Assembly: GCA_023101885.1 (NCBI GenBank)
Contig: JALPQD010000125.1
Coordinates: forward strand, 5,129,140 to 5,193,139
DNA length: 64,000 nucleotides
DNA from: Typhlomys cinereus
Lineage: Eukaryota; Chordata; Mammalia; Rodentia; Platacanthomyidae
Reading direction: 5' to 3'
Under the pieces are notes generated by a model, which had not been told where the DNA came from, did not search any database, and saw only the letters and a list, made by a program, of their open reading frames with translations. Every line of letters starts with the position of its first letter. The stretch's first letter is position 1. Of the stretch, positions 22,984 to 33,669 are shown in pieces. The position numbers and the translations under genes are program-made.

Positions 22984-23021
22984 GTCTACCTATTAAGTTT
23001 GTATGAGCGGAAATAATAATA

Positions 23022-23099
23022 AAAATGTATATAAAAAAAGAAGTGCTGGAGGGAGTTTTGCGGCTGTGAATGAAGAGATGCCAACCAGCAACACATGCA
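23022..23099 (+). repeat. Source copy of a 78-bp templated duplication
   Basis: This stretch joins the last bases of the L1 3' end to its unique downstream flank (GAGTTTTGCGGCTGTGAATG and beyond). The same junction recurs at 24985-25063. Because only this copy is attached to a whole L1 3' UTR, it is the likely donor. Confidence 0.85.
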
Positions 23100-23895
23100 C
23101 ACCTGGAAGTTTAAGCCTGTCTGTTAAAAGTAGATACATAGACAGAAACATTTTTATTATATAAAAGCAGCGTGAAAACCACTTCTGACCTTAGTATACA
23201 GATTAAAATAATAGTGGAATAATTAAAACCATGCAAACATAATTATTAATTTTTTTTTAGTTTTATAGGATCAGGGATAAAATGTCAGAAATCTGGATGT
23301 CTGAAAGTATGAATAACTTTATATGCAGCCACTATGTATAAACACACATTATTATCTCTTTATTAACTTCACTTTCAAATTTTGTATTAGTAAGTAAATA
23401 ACTTGGGAAGAAATAAAATTCAAGATCAATAGCATGAAGTTTATGTAAATATGAACCTATAATTGAAGTTGTAACTAGTTTAGATTGCTAGAAATTTTTT
23501 AGACAAACTGCATTGTCTCCACAAAAAAAATCTTCATAGTAGATATACACAAGATAAAAAAATAACAGCATGTCACTGCAAGACATCATCAAATTTCTAA
23601 GGAAAACAAGAGAGGAAGAACAAAATAAATGAACAGCAAACAATTTGAAAATGTTTCTAGTAAGTCATTGCTTGTCAGCAGTCAACTTAATTGAAATGGA
23701 ATAAATTGAAGACAGCTGATCAATAGAGTACTGGCTTGGCAAATGCAAAACATTAATTGAACTATGTGCTATGTATAGGAAACTCATTTTAGATATAATG
23801 GAACAGGTTAATCGAAAGGAAAGAGGAGAGAAGAGTAACTGAAAGAAAGCAAAAGTGTAAGCATGCTCTCCTTACATGATACAAAATAGACTTTA
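23100..23895. other. Unannotated AT-rich DNA
   Basis: No gene or repeat family recognised. Confidence 0.45.
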
Positions 23896-23897
23896 CA

Positions 23898-23900
23898 GTG

Positions 23901-23951
<51 letters not shown>
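23898..23951. repeat. (GA)n microsatellite
   Basis: GA run of about 54 bp with a single interruption. Confidence 0.95.
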
Positions 23952-23955
<4 letters not shown>

Positions 23956-23964
23956 ATAATGGCA

Positions 23965-24135
23965 AAATGTCAAATATGCAAGATGACTCAGTTAGTAATT
24001 GTGTTTGCTATAAAAGCCTGATGACCTAAGTTCAAATCCCCAGAGCCCACATAAAGGTAGGAGACAGCTGATTCCACAAAGTTATCCTCAAATGTATATT
24101 TATAGGTACCCCACATTAACAATAAATTAAAAAAA
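23965..24135 (+). mobile_element. Old B2/B3-type SINE, plus strand
   Basis: The tRNA-like head 'CAAGATGACTCAGTTAG', the B-box-like 'AAGTTCAAATCCCC' and the body 'AGAGCCCACATAAAGGTAGG' are in the order of B3/B2 elements. It ends with AACAATAAATTAAAA, a tail with a polyadenylation signal. Confidence 0.7.
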
Positions 24136-24139
24136 TTTA

Positions 24140-24520
24140 AGATATTAAGAAGGTTTAATTATGACCAATACTTATGCACTCAGTATTGGCACTTATAAAC
24201 ATAGAAAACAAATACTGATAAGACTAAAGGGAGAAACAGGAAGCAGGGGAGCAATAGTAGACTTAACACTGAAATTTGAATAATAGAGCATCCAGAGAGA
24301 TAAATAAAGATATAGGACTTAACAAAGACTTGTAGAGTGAATTATCGTAACAGACACACACAAACATGTCCACCCTATAATAATAGAATGTGCTTCTTTC
24401 ACGAATGCACAAATCTTTATCTTGGATGGAATACTTCTTTACAAAAGTCAAGTCCTTAAAATATAAGCAGACTGGTATTAGGCAAAAATATCCTCTATAA
24501 CCACAACAGGATGAAGTGAG
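24140..24520 (+). mobile_element. Possible old LINE ORF2 remnant
   Basis: Conceptual reading on the plus strand is weakly like the endonuclease part of L1 ORF2 (for example TNTYALSIGTYKHRK). Stops are frequent. This is a tentative call. Confidence 0.35.
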
Positions 24521-24524
24521 TATG

Positions 24525-24652
24525 CAAAGAATGTGGGTACCAGTTTGAACCCCAGTACTGGGAAGCCAAGGCAGGAAGATCACAAATTCCAGACCACCCT
24601 GCGTTACTGAGTTCTGGGCTAATACTGAAACTCTATCTCAGTAAATAAAAAG
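24525..24652 (+). mobile_element. B1-type SINE fragment
   Basis: The order 'CCCCAGTACTGGGAAGCCAA', 'GGCAGGAAGATCACAAATTC', 'CTCTATCTCAGTAAATAAAA' matches a B1 or ID-B1 dimer body and tail. Confidence 0.6.
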
Positions 24653-24782
24653 GAGACATCACACTGGAAAATCTACACATGCATGAATAACAAACAGCAC
24701 ACTCTTGAACAACTGTTCTGTGAGGGAAAAGCAGCCAGAGGTAAAGCGCAATACGCCGAACTAGGGGATGCGGCAAGTGACA

Positions 24783-25112
24783 AGTAAGGTCAGCTTTGAT
24801 ATTCTGCATGTAGATACCCAGTTTTGCCAGCACCATTTGTCAAAGATGCTATCCTTTTTCTAATGGTTTCTCTTTATAACTATGACCAAAATTAGTTTAC
24901 TGTGGGTGTATAAGCTTATATCTGGATCTTCAATGCTTATCCATTGATCTTTGTGGAGCCAGTACTATGCTGTCTTTATTTTGTAAAATGTATATAAAAA
25001 AAAGAAGTGCAAGAGGGAGTTTTGCGGCTGTGAATGAAGAGATGCCAACCAGCAACACATGCAGTATAGATTAAGGTGGGTAATACCTCCAGCAGAGTAT
25101 CTATTACTCAAG
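24783..25112 (-). mobile_element. Old L1 ORF2 fragment split by a 79-bp patch
   Basis: On the minus strand 24783-24984 and 25064-25112 are one continuous piece of L1 ORF2. They align with 8290-8545 of the minus-strand L1 (shared 'CAGTTTTGCCAGCACCATTT' region and 'GTATAGATTAAGGT'). The patch at 24985-25063 lies between them. Confidence 0.8.
24985..25063 (+). repeat. Copied patch from 23022-23099
   Basis: Near-identical to 23022-23099: one extra A in the A-run and two substitutions (GCTGG to GCAAG). It carries the end of an L1 3' UTR plus about 60 bp of that L1's unique flank. There is no A tail at its right end and no flanking duplication, so ordinary L1 retrotransposition does not explain it. 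Confidence 0.85.
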
Positions 25113-25385
25113 ATTATTTGTGAGTCTAGCATAACTCTGATAATAAAGCTAGAAAGGCACAAGAAGTAAAACTGAAGTCTGACACCCTGACAGATGGAGA
25201 TGAAAAATTATTATTTGCAAATGATGTGATCTTTTATATGAAAATCCCTGAAGATTCTATAAAAGCTGTTAGAATAAACAAATCCATTGCAGCTACAAAA
25301 TAGAAAATCAGCATACAAATCAGTTGCATTTCTATATATGTGACAAAAAGAGTCTGAAAAGTAACTAAGAATGAGTACCTTTTAG
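25113..25385 (+). mobile_element. Old L1 ORF2 reverse-transcriptase fragment
   Basis: On the plus strand the sequence reads through a decayed catalytic box (LFANDV in place of FADD) and the region after it (KISIQIS, then SIYV). It is an old and strongly mutated copy. Confidence 0.6.
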
Positions 25386-25759
25386 GGTAGACTCAAAAAG
25401 GAAAGAGTTGGTCCAGGTAGCTGCTCTGCAGTCCTCTGGGAGGGCTTGTGTTAGGGGGGACTGTGCATGTAAGTTCTGTGAAGATGGCACTCCAGATCCC
25501 CTGTGTACCCTTCTGCAAGGAGGGGGCTTGTTTTGGAGTTCCCAGCAAAGTATTTAAAAGGTAAGAGCCAAGGGAGTTCCAGAGACAATGCAGAAAATGC
25601 ACTGTGTTTTCCCAGCCCTGAGTCTGAAGGCAGTGTCCCTTCTACAAGGCAGCCCAATGGTTGATAATGACCTATGAAAAATTGTAGTTTCAAGTTTCCA
25701 ATTAATTTCTGACTCACTAGAGATTATGAAAGAACTGTCAGCCAGGAAATAAAAATAGC

Positions 25760-27290
25760 TTAGTGAATCCCTCCCTCCCCCTTTTTCCTTTCTCCAACAG
25801 AAAATTCATTTTTTTCTGCTGTTTTCTTTTTTTTCATTTTTCTTCTTTTACAAGCATATTGGATATTCATCCCAGCTTCCCTCCTTCCCCCTCCTCTCTA
25901 TCCCCTCCCTTCCTTTTACCATTCTCTCCCACTCCCTCCCACCTTTCTGCCCACATGCTTCTATGGACCCTAGGGTTCACTCAGACTTATTTACTCCTAT
26001 GGGTGCTCAGGTCTCCATGGTATATGAAGTTACCTCTCCTCAGGCCTCCCCATTGATATGTGCATTTTCCTTCTCTAATCCAGCTTTAGAGCCAAAGGTT
26101 TCCACTGCAAGTGCCAGTCTATAGGTGTAACAGCTACCAACAGAGCACTTTGATGACTGTCTTCCTACCTGTAGGTTTATTGGCTATTTTCCCTATTTTT
26201 TCCTTCTTTTTTTTTTTAATAGGTACTTATTCTAGTTTACAGTAACAAAAATGTGTACCCTTCTGACAAATGGGTCTTGAATTCAATCACAAAGCTGTTG
26301 GTTGCCTCCTTGATACATGTCACTATTACACTTGTGGTCACCTATTGCCATGGTGATTTATATTGCAACTTACAGATATCATGCCATTGATGGGGCTTGT
26401 GATTGTTTCTCTTACCCAGTAGCTTCTACAGTACTCCTATCTAGTAAGGTGAAAGTCCACAGATCAGTTCCAGTTGATATATTTTGCCCATGTTCTATGA
26501 TTCATTTGTGTTGCATCTTCAGTAATAGGGTCTTGCTGACAGTTTTTGGAGAACAAACAAGAGCAATGGCAAAAGTCTATAATATTGGGGGCCTTTAAGA
26601 ACTCTCTGACCAACATTTTATCAGGAAGTGCCACATTCCTGTTACTTTTAATATAATTTTGTCCCTGGGTCAGCTCAAAGCTTTTTTCCTGTTTTCCTTC
26701 ACTCTATTCTCCTCTGCATAGGGAATGCCAATTCTTGTTCCTTTATTTAAAAGACATTTTTGATTTTTATATATGACTAGCATAGATTGTTCCTTTGGGG
26801 TTACTTCCCACAATCTTTGGGTTTTTAGTCCCTCTGTTCCTCCTATCTCCCATCCCCTCTTTCCAAACTACTATGTATATTTCCCATTTATCCCCTCCCT
26901 CCTCCTTGTCCTGATATCCTAAATCTCCCCTTCAATAGATTTCACCCTAACCATCTCTTCCCATCTTCCTACTTTTTGAATTTTCCTTTTTGAATTTTCT
27001 GGTTCTGACAGTGCCTCCAGTCCAAATACATTGGCAAGGATATCAATTCAATAATCCAGTGCTTCCCGTCCAAATATATTGACAAGGATATCAATTCAAT
27101 ATGTGCATATAAGAAAGAACATGCAGTGCTTAACTTTCTTTGTCAGAGATACCTCACTCACTCAATATTAAAGTTTCCAGTTCCATTCATTACCAGAAAA
27201 AATCCATAATCTCATCCTTTCTGATGACTGAGTAATATTTCATCATATAGATGTACCACATTTTCATTGTCCATTCCTACCTGGACTAAC
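25760..27290 (-). mobile_element. Old L1 3' UTR and ORF2 end, minus strand
   Basis: Pyrimidine-rich blocks (about 25763-25940 and 26830-26990) and 'TTTTACAAGCATATTGGATA' mark an old L1 3' UTR. The right end (about 27150-27280) reads as the ORF2 C-terminus on the minus strand, with 'GACTGAGTAATATTTCATCA' and 'GATGTACCACATTTTC'. The middle (26050-26750) is less certain and may contain other sequence. Confidence 0.55.
27010..27101 (+). repeat. 46-bp tandem duplication
   Basis: Two adjacent copies (27010-27055 and 27056-27101) share 'GTCCAAATA' and 'AAGGATATCAATTCAATA', with a few substitutions. Only two units exist, so it is a local tandem duplication rather than a satellite. Confidence 0.85.
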
Positions 27291-27839
27291 ACAATCACAG
27301 AGAAACAACTCATTTCTGAAAAGGAGGAGAGCAGATGGTGAGAGGAACTATGTATGAAGGATGACTATGGGAATCAGGGCCATTCCCATTCCATTCAAAG
27401 AGTACAAGTAAGAATTTCACCTTAGGAGTAAGGTGGATGGAATTAAGCAGAAAGGGGTTAAAATGACACAAATTTATTGTATTCATGTACAAAGGTGTCA
27501 AGAATAAAAAAAATTTAAGGTGTAAAAAAGGCAGTAAGCTTAATTAATTATATAGGTAAAAGGGTTGTATACTGAAAGCTATAAACTACTTATAAAAATA
27601 ATTAAAGTAGGCATAAATAAATGGAAAGATGCCTTGTTACACACTGAAAGGAGCTTATAGATTCAACACAGTCACTATTAAAATCACAACAGGATTTTTT
27701 TTTACATATAGAAAAGATAATATCTTCCAGTTCTCATATTTAATGTCAAAAGACCTCAAATAAGCAAAGACATTTTGAATAAAGAGAATCAAACTGAAGA
27801 CACCACACAGAATGGTCGTATGACATGGACAAAAAACCA

Positions 27840-28450
27840 TCTGAAGTGGAGAGAGAAGCTTCCTCCATAATGACTAGCCCCATAGACCTAGAAGGTAGGA
27901 TGGAGGATATTAGGGAGCAATAGTGATCAGCACCTTGCCCAGCTATGAATACTGAAAGCTACAATAGCAACTAAATCAGAAGAGCTCACTAGTGCACAGA
28001 CTTGTAAGGTAGGGGAGTAACCAAGTGCATTCTGATTGGTATTGGAGCTAAGTTCACAATTGAGAACACATGCTTCATACTATAAGCTGAGCCAAATACC
28101 TGTAAATAGGGATATCATGGGTCATAGGAGGGAACAAACCTCTTAGTTTTAACTACAAATACTTGAAAGTAAGTAACCATCTACACACTTATCACTATGC
28201 CCATAGATAGAGAAGCACTCATCCAAGAAATGTCACTGTGCAAGGAAAGATACAAAATGCAGAGAACCACCACTGGCCAAAGTTCAAAGTGCAAATCAAA
28301 AAGGACTGTTAATTCCTTGCCCTAATCAGGACATCTAAACCACACTCAATTCAAGGCTCAGGCAACCTTTTGAAAGAGGGAGAGGTAAGAATGTAAGAAT
28401 TTGAAGATGGGGTGAGATTAGGCAGCAGATGATGAAAAATTAACTGTTGA
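27840..28450 (+). mobile_element. Old L1 3' UTR remnant, plus strand
   Basis: The stretch resembles an Lx-like L1 3' UTR on the plus strand: 'AAGTAACCATCTACACACTT', 'CCACTGGCCAAAGTTCAAAG' and a GAGGTAAGAATGTAAG end. A related remnant is at 58150-59160. Confidence 0.5.
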
Positions 28451-28544
28451 TATTTCTATAAAAAGAGAACTAAACAGAAAACATCATATCTTTTGATAGA
28501 AAACTATATTATAAACCGAAATTATATGGATCTAACACAAGAAG

Positions 28545-28690
28545 AGTTTGCAGGCCTGTAATTCTGGCCCTGGGCATGTTAAGGCAGAAGTTCTCACATT
28601 AGAGGTCAGTCTGTACTACACAGGTAGGTATGATGAAAGCAAGTTTAAACCACAGCAAGATAATGTTTCAAAACCCAATCAGCTATTCAA
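28545..28690 (+). mobile_element. Old B1 SINE
   Basis: 'GGCCTGTAATTCTGGCCCTG', 'TTAAGGCAGAAG' and 'GAGGTCAGTCTGTACTACAC' follow the B1 order, ending in ATGTTTCAAAA. Confidence 0.6.
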
Positions 28691-28830
28691 ACAAAGTTCA
28701 AACAAAAAGAGCAACAAAACAGACTGTATTGGTGAAACAGAAATAAATCTATCACACTCATTCACACATGTGTAATTAATTTTCAGCAAGGGTTTTAAAA
28801 AATAAATGAGAAAGGTGGTTCACTCTCTTT

Positions 28831-28865
28831 TAAACTTCATTTATTTATTTCCTGTGTGTGTGCGT

Positions 28866-28921
<56 letters not shown>

Positions 28922-29157
28922 CACACAGGGTACTGTCTCTCTATGGTGGTGGAACAAGGATGTCTTTGGGAATCATCCTGGATTGCTTCTACCTCCTTTT
29001 TGTTTCACTCTGGGATTTCCCAGGCTCTGTCCACAAGGGCCTGAGGTGCAGGTTGCTGCCATTTCTGCCTGGCATATTTTACATATAATCTGGGATCTGA
29101 ACTCAGGACCTTCTGCTTGTGAAGCAGAGTCTAACCTCTGAGCCATCTCTTTAACCC
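28831..29157 (-). mobile_element. B2-superfamily SINE with long (GT)n, minus strand
   Basis: A (GT)n run of about 70 bp (28851-28919) is followed by 'GGAATCATCCTGGATTGCTT', 'TTTCTGCCTGGCATATTTTA' and a tRNA-like head read on the minus strand, ending GAGCCATCTCTTTAACCC. The tail at the left shows ATTTATTTATTT (AATAAATAAAT on the minus strand). CpG-poor, hence older than 1206-1520. Confidence 0.85.
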
Positions 29158-29227
29158 AGTTGTTTTTTTTTTTTTATAAATAGTGTTGAAAAACGGAATG
29201 TCCATATGTAAGAAGGACGGCATTGTG

Positions 29228-29410
29228 GACTAGGGATGCAACTCAGTTGTTGCAGTGCTTACCTAGCATGCACAAGTCTCTGGGCTCTGTCTCCACCATT
29301 GTATAAGTCTGCTGTGCTGGCTCATGTCTGCAGTCTCACCACCTACAAGATAGTGGCAGTAGGATCAGAAGGTCAAGGTCATCCTTAACTGCATCCGTAA
29401 GAAGCTGAAT
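29228..29410 (+). mobile_element. ID-B1 dimer (B4-like SINE), plus strand
   Basis: The left half is ID-like: 'GGGATGCAACTCAGTTGTTG', 'CTTACCTAGCATGCACAAG'. The right half is B1-like: 'TGGCTCATGTCTGCAGTC', 'GATCAGAAGGTCAAGGTCAT'. This arrangement defines B4-type dimers of rodents. Confidence 0.8.
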
Positions 29411-30430
29411 GAATGACTGAATTACTGGATGACTTTGTAATCCCTTACATTATAATATTCACAACAGCAACTCAACATAAATTAAAGACATCAACAGAAT
29501 TCTTGAAGCTATAAAATTCCTAGACAGAAATGTCAGGATAATCAAGTTTAATGTCTGTAGAGCACAGTACATTGTCACAAAGTGAAAAAAACCTTCCCCC
29601 ACCCGTCCGGGATGCACGCATTACAGCCAGGACACACTGTGCCCTAGGGAAGCACCCCCTGCTCACCCCCAAACCCTAGGTAACCCACTAGTCCAGCTTC
29701 TCCCACCAGCCAGTCAGAGTAAGCGTGGATCCAGGCCAACTAATTCAGTTCAGTCAAAAACAAACAGAAATTGAAAGAAGGTCTTAAGAGATAAAAGGAC
29801 AATGCCCAAGTCAAAGTGCAAATCTATGAGAAACAAAACCCAAGAAAACAAATTTTCCACTGAAGGAATTAACCCGTAATGATAGACTCCAACCAGAACA
29901 AATCCATGGAAAATAACCAAGAAAGCCTGATCCAAGATAACGACTTTCAAAACATGACCATTACCATAATCAATATTATGAAACAGGAAATCTTGGAGGA
30001 GTTAAATAACTGCATCTACCACTTTGAAGAGGAACACAACAGACACTTGGAGGAGTTGAGAAAAACAGTTAAAGAAACAAAAATAGGCATAGAGCAGTTA
30101 AAATAGACTTAAGCAGAGTTTAAAACTGAACTGAAAGACAAGTTATCTTCAACCCAGGACTCAACAGAGAATCTTATCAGCAGAACTAACGAAGCAGAAA
30201 ATAGAATTTCAGACCTTGAAGATAAAGTGGGAGCATTAACCAGCTCAATGGAAGAGGTTTCTAAAGCCAATTAGATACTCGAGAGAAATATTCAAGAGTT
30301 ATGGGACACCCTGAAGAAGCCTATCATGCGTATTCATGGAATACCAGAGCAAGAATCCCAAAATACCACACCTAAGGAAATTTTTCAAACTATCATCAAA
30401 GAAAACTTTCCTCATCTAATAAAAGAGAGG

Positions 30431-30573
30431 CCCATCCATATACAAGAGGCATTCCGCACCCCAAACAGATATGACCAAAATAGAAACTCGCCATGGCAAA
30501 TAATACTCAAAACACTCCACATTCAAGAGAAAGAAAAGGTGCTGAGAGCTTCAAGGGAAAAAAAAAGTCACTT
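30431..30573 (+). repeat. Left copy of 140-bp ORF1 duplication
   Basis: Collinear with 30830-30971: both run from 'ATACAAGAGGCATT' to 'AAAAAA..AGTCACTTTT', including 'CCAAACAGATATGACCAAAA'. They differ at roughly one base in ten plus a few short indels. Confidence 0.85.
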
Positions 30574-30577
30574 TTTT

Positions 30578-30829
30578 TTTCAAATATGATTTATGATTTT
30601 TTTTTCAATTTCCACTCATACAAACTTAACAGATACACCGGTCCCCTCCTTCCCTCTAACCTCCCACTGCCCCGTGCCCCCTCCCCCCCCTCCCTCCCCG
30701 TCCCCAGTGCCTCCTCTTCCCATCCCTGGAGCATCCTTTAATGTGCATGCCAAACTCTCCTCTGGGTCCTCCTCTCTGATGAGGTGCAAGGACCCAGTGA
30801 AATTTAGGAGAACCCTTTCCTGTGTTTCC
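30578..30829 (-). mobile_element. L1 3' end insertion in ORF1, minus strand
   Basis: T-rich start, 'CACTCATACAAACTTAACAG', the pyrimidine-rich complement of the purine tract, and 'GTGCATGCCAAACTCTCC' identify the family 3' UTR on the minus strand. It is 5'-truncated. On both sides lie related 140-bp stretches of host ORF1. Confidence 0.8.
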
Positions 30830-30971
30830 CTTCCATCCAAATACAAGAGGCATTTTGCACTCCAAACAGATATGACCAAAAAATCGCCAAGGCAAATAAT
30901 AGTCAAAACACTCCACATTCAAGACAAAGAAAAGGTGCTGAGAGTTTCAAGAGAAAAAAAAGCAAGTCACT
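30830..30971 (+). repeat. Right copy of 140-bp ORF1 duplication
   Basis: Partner of 30431-30573. At several sites (AATAATAGTCAAAACACTCC and CAAGACAAAG) this copy agrees with the ORF1 of the minus-strand L1 while the left copy differs. The left copy has therefore mutated more, or the two come from different elements. Confidence 0.8.
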
Positions 30972-31311
30972 TTTAAAGGTAAACCTATTAAAATGCCTAC
31001 TCAACGGAAACAGTAAAAGCAAGAAGAGCTTGGAGAGTTGTACTTCAAGTATTAAATGAGCAAAAATACCAACCCAGACTGATATACCCGGCAAAAATAT
31101 CTGTCATGATTGAGGGAGAAAGAAAAATTTTCCAGCACAAAGACAACTTGAAGAGATACATGTCCACCAAACGAGGCCTTCAAAAAATGCTAGAAATGAT
31201 ACTCAAGCTTGAAGAAAAAAGCAAGCATTCCAGGAGGACAGAAGGGAAGTATAATGCCACCAAAGCCTAAAAGCGAAACAATACACTTACAAAAGCCACT
31301 AAACATAATAA

Positions 31312-32661
31312 ATGTCTGGAATTAAAAATAATTTCTCCATTATAACATTAACTGTTAATGGAATTAATTCACCGATCAAGAGACACAGATTACAAACTTG
31401 GATTAAAAATCACAATCCATCAATCTGTGGCTTGCAGGAAACCCATCTCACCACGAAAGATAGGCACATCCTAAAAATAAAAGGCTGGTCAAAAATTCTG
31501 CATGCTAATGACATCAGGAAACAGGCAGGGGTAGCCATTATGCTATTGGACAAAGTGGACTTCAAACCAAAAAAAATCATAAGAGACAGATGGATACTAC
31601 ATTTTAGTCACAGCTACAATTCATCAGGAAAACTTCACAATACTGAACATGTATGCACCCAATACAGGCCCCTCCACATTCATTAAGCAAACCCTACAGC
31701 GTCTAAAGCAAGAAATCAACCCCAAAATGATATTTCTTGGGGATTTCAACACAGCCCTCTCAACACGGGTTAGATCAACATGTCAAAAACTTAACAGAGA
31801 CACTTTGGAACTTAATCAAACCCTTACTGAAATGGACTTTACAGATCTCTATCGAACTTTTCATCCACACATTTTTCTCAGCAGCACATGGAACTGTCTC
31901 TAAAATAGATCACATATTGGGCCACAAAATGAATCTCCACATATAGAGAAAAGTTGAAATTCTAACCTATACCCTATCGGCCTCAAGCTTGACATCCACA
32001 ACACAATAAACAACACAAAATATACCAACTCCTGGTCCAATTAAACAATGGGCCTTGGAATTTAAAAGAAACTTTACCAGGGATGAAATTAAAATGTCTA
32101 ACAAATGTCTTAGAAAATGCTCCAAATCCTTTGCCATTAGGGAAATGCAAATCAAAGCTTCCCTGAGATATCATCTCACCCCAGTCAGGATGGCAAAAAT
32201 CTACAATACAAACAACAACAAATGCTGGAGAGGATGTGGAGAGAGGGGAACTCTGCTATATTGCTGGTGGGAATGCAGGCTCATTCAACCACTCTGGCGA
32301 GCCGTCTGGAGATTCTTAAAGAAATTAAAGATTGAAATGCCATAAGATCCTGCTATTCCACTTTTGGGAATAACCCCCCATGCAGCAGAGGTTCACCTTG
32401 ATAGCACAAGCATGACCATGTTCATAGCAGCACTGTTTACAATAGCAAAGTCATGGAATCAACCCAAATGCCCAACAGTTGACGGAGTGGATAAGGAAAC
32501 AGTGGTACATCTATACAATGGAGTACTACTCAGCCATCAAAAATGATGAATTACTGGAATTTGCCGGGAAATGGATGTCATTAGAAACAATTATATTAAG
32601 TGAAGTATCCCAAACCCAGAAAATTAAGCGCCGTATGTACTCCCTAATAGGTGGCTCTTAG
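31312..32661 (+). pseudogene. L1 ORF2 with internal deletion
   Basis: The first part reads MSGIKNNFSIITLTVNGINS and continues through endonuclease sequence such as CGLQETHLT, GDFNT and KIDHILGHK, with frameshifts at about 31660 and 31880. At about 32037 the reading passes from the endonuclease end directly into the C-terminal domain (CWRGCGE with its downstream His/Cys positions) and the SLIGGS end. The reverse-transcriptase domain is absent, so the protein could not copy RNA. Confidence 0.85.
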
Positions 32662-33669
32662 TACCAACCCACTTAGGGACACTCAAAGATAAATCTCTGT
32701 AATACCTACAGTAATTGCGAAGATTATAAACAGGAGGGATGGGGAAGGTATGCCCCTCTAGAAACAAGGAGAGAGGGGATCATGTTACAGCAGAGAAAAT
32801 AGGACACATCAAGGACTGCAAGTAAGTAATGAGATGTCTGGTTAAGTTCACAGACTTTCTTTCCTGATCGTTTGCAACTGATGGGGTGTGATCTCACCAG
32901 AAGGGGAGGGCATATAGTCTGGCAGATAGAAAGTAAACCATTTTGCAATGGGAGACTCATCACCCCCCCACCGCAGTCTCCTACTTTTATTCCATCTACC
33001 TTTGAATATACTCTTATAATAAGACTCTAATTTAACAGCTTTTTATCTCTGGCCAAGGTGTGACATCCAATATCCATCGGGATGGAGCTTAGGGCATTGC
33101 AGGAGCAGCAAAACTGAAAAAAAAAAATCAACAAACCATAATTCAGAACATCAGAGACTCTATATTAACCACATGGTGCTAGGCCAACCTAATCTTTCCC
33201 CATCCTGAAGCTTAGGGAAATTTGCGGAAGAGGGGCCTGTAGGATTGTGAGAGCACAAGAATGGGAGGCCGAAGCAATTGTAATAGGACTCTACATGATC
33301 TGCACAATGACCAACTTATCATTGACCCCTCAAAGTCTAGCATGGATTAAAGGCACTAGGATCCTTAGAAGCCAGGGATTAACAGCCACAATAGTGTTCC
33401 TATACTTAAGGGGAACACAAAAAAGAGTTCTAAGAAATGCCACTGAGTCCTTACACCTCATCAGAGAAGAAGACCCAGAGAAAAGTTTTACATACACATT
33501 AAAAGATGCTCCAGGGATGGGGGGAAGAGGCACTGGGAAATAGGGAGGGAGGGAGGGAAAAGCAGGGGAATAGGGGGAAGGGAGCAAGGGGGTCCAGGAA
33601 GGGGTGGAAGTAGGGAAGGGACCAGGGTACCTATTGAGTTTGTATGAGTGGAAATAAAAAAAAAAAACA

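Larger units (their letters stand above)
20455..23036 (+). mobile_element. 5'-truncated L1, plus strand, with a nested L1 tail
   Basis: The element starts inside ORF2, is interrupted at 20723-21221 by an L1 3' end, and continues to the ORF2 stop at 21993-21995. The 3' UTR runs to a short A-rich tail at about 23036. The C-terminal ORF2 part (21429-21995, 188 codons) is open to its natural SLIGGS end and includes the cysteine-rich segment around CWRGCGE. The 3' UTR has the G-rich purine tract (about 22890-22983) and the 'GTTTGTATGAGCGGAAATAA' end shared by the family. Confidence 0.85.
29802..31270 (+). pseudogene. L1 ORF1, broken and partly duplicated
   Basis: It starts with MPKSKCKSM and ends at TAA 31268-31270. 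Stops occur early (after about 25 codons) and again in the coiled-coil part. The section around IPEQESQNTTPKEIFQ matches the ORF1 at 11984-13214. At 30578-30829 a minus-strand L1 3' end interrupts the frame, and about 140 bp of ORF1 sequence is present on both sides of it. After the insert the frame resumes and ends with a basic tail. It would have encoded the L1 RNA chaperone. Confidence 0.85.
29583..33663 (+). mobile_element. L1 LINE with 5' UTR, reverse transcriptase deleted
   Basis: The order is partial 5' UTR (29583-29801), ORF1 (29802-31270), ORF2 start (31312), a direct jump at about 32037 from the endonuclease end to the C-terminal domain, ORF2 stop at 32659-32661, and a 3' UTR ending in AAATAAAAAAAAAAAC. 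About 2.4 kb of ORF2, including all of the reverse transcriptase, is missing. It belongs to the same family as the minus-strand L1 at 4303-13985. Confidence 0.85.

Noticed and set aside
23022..25063. Classical L1 3' transduction between the two copies
   Set aside because: The second copy has no A tail after the transduced flank and no target duplication, and it contains only the last few bases of the L1.
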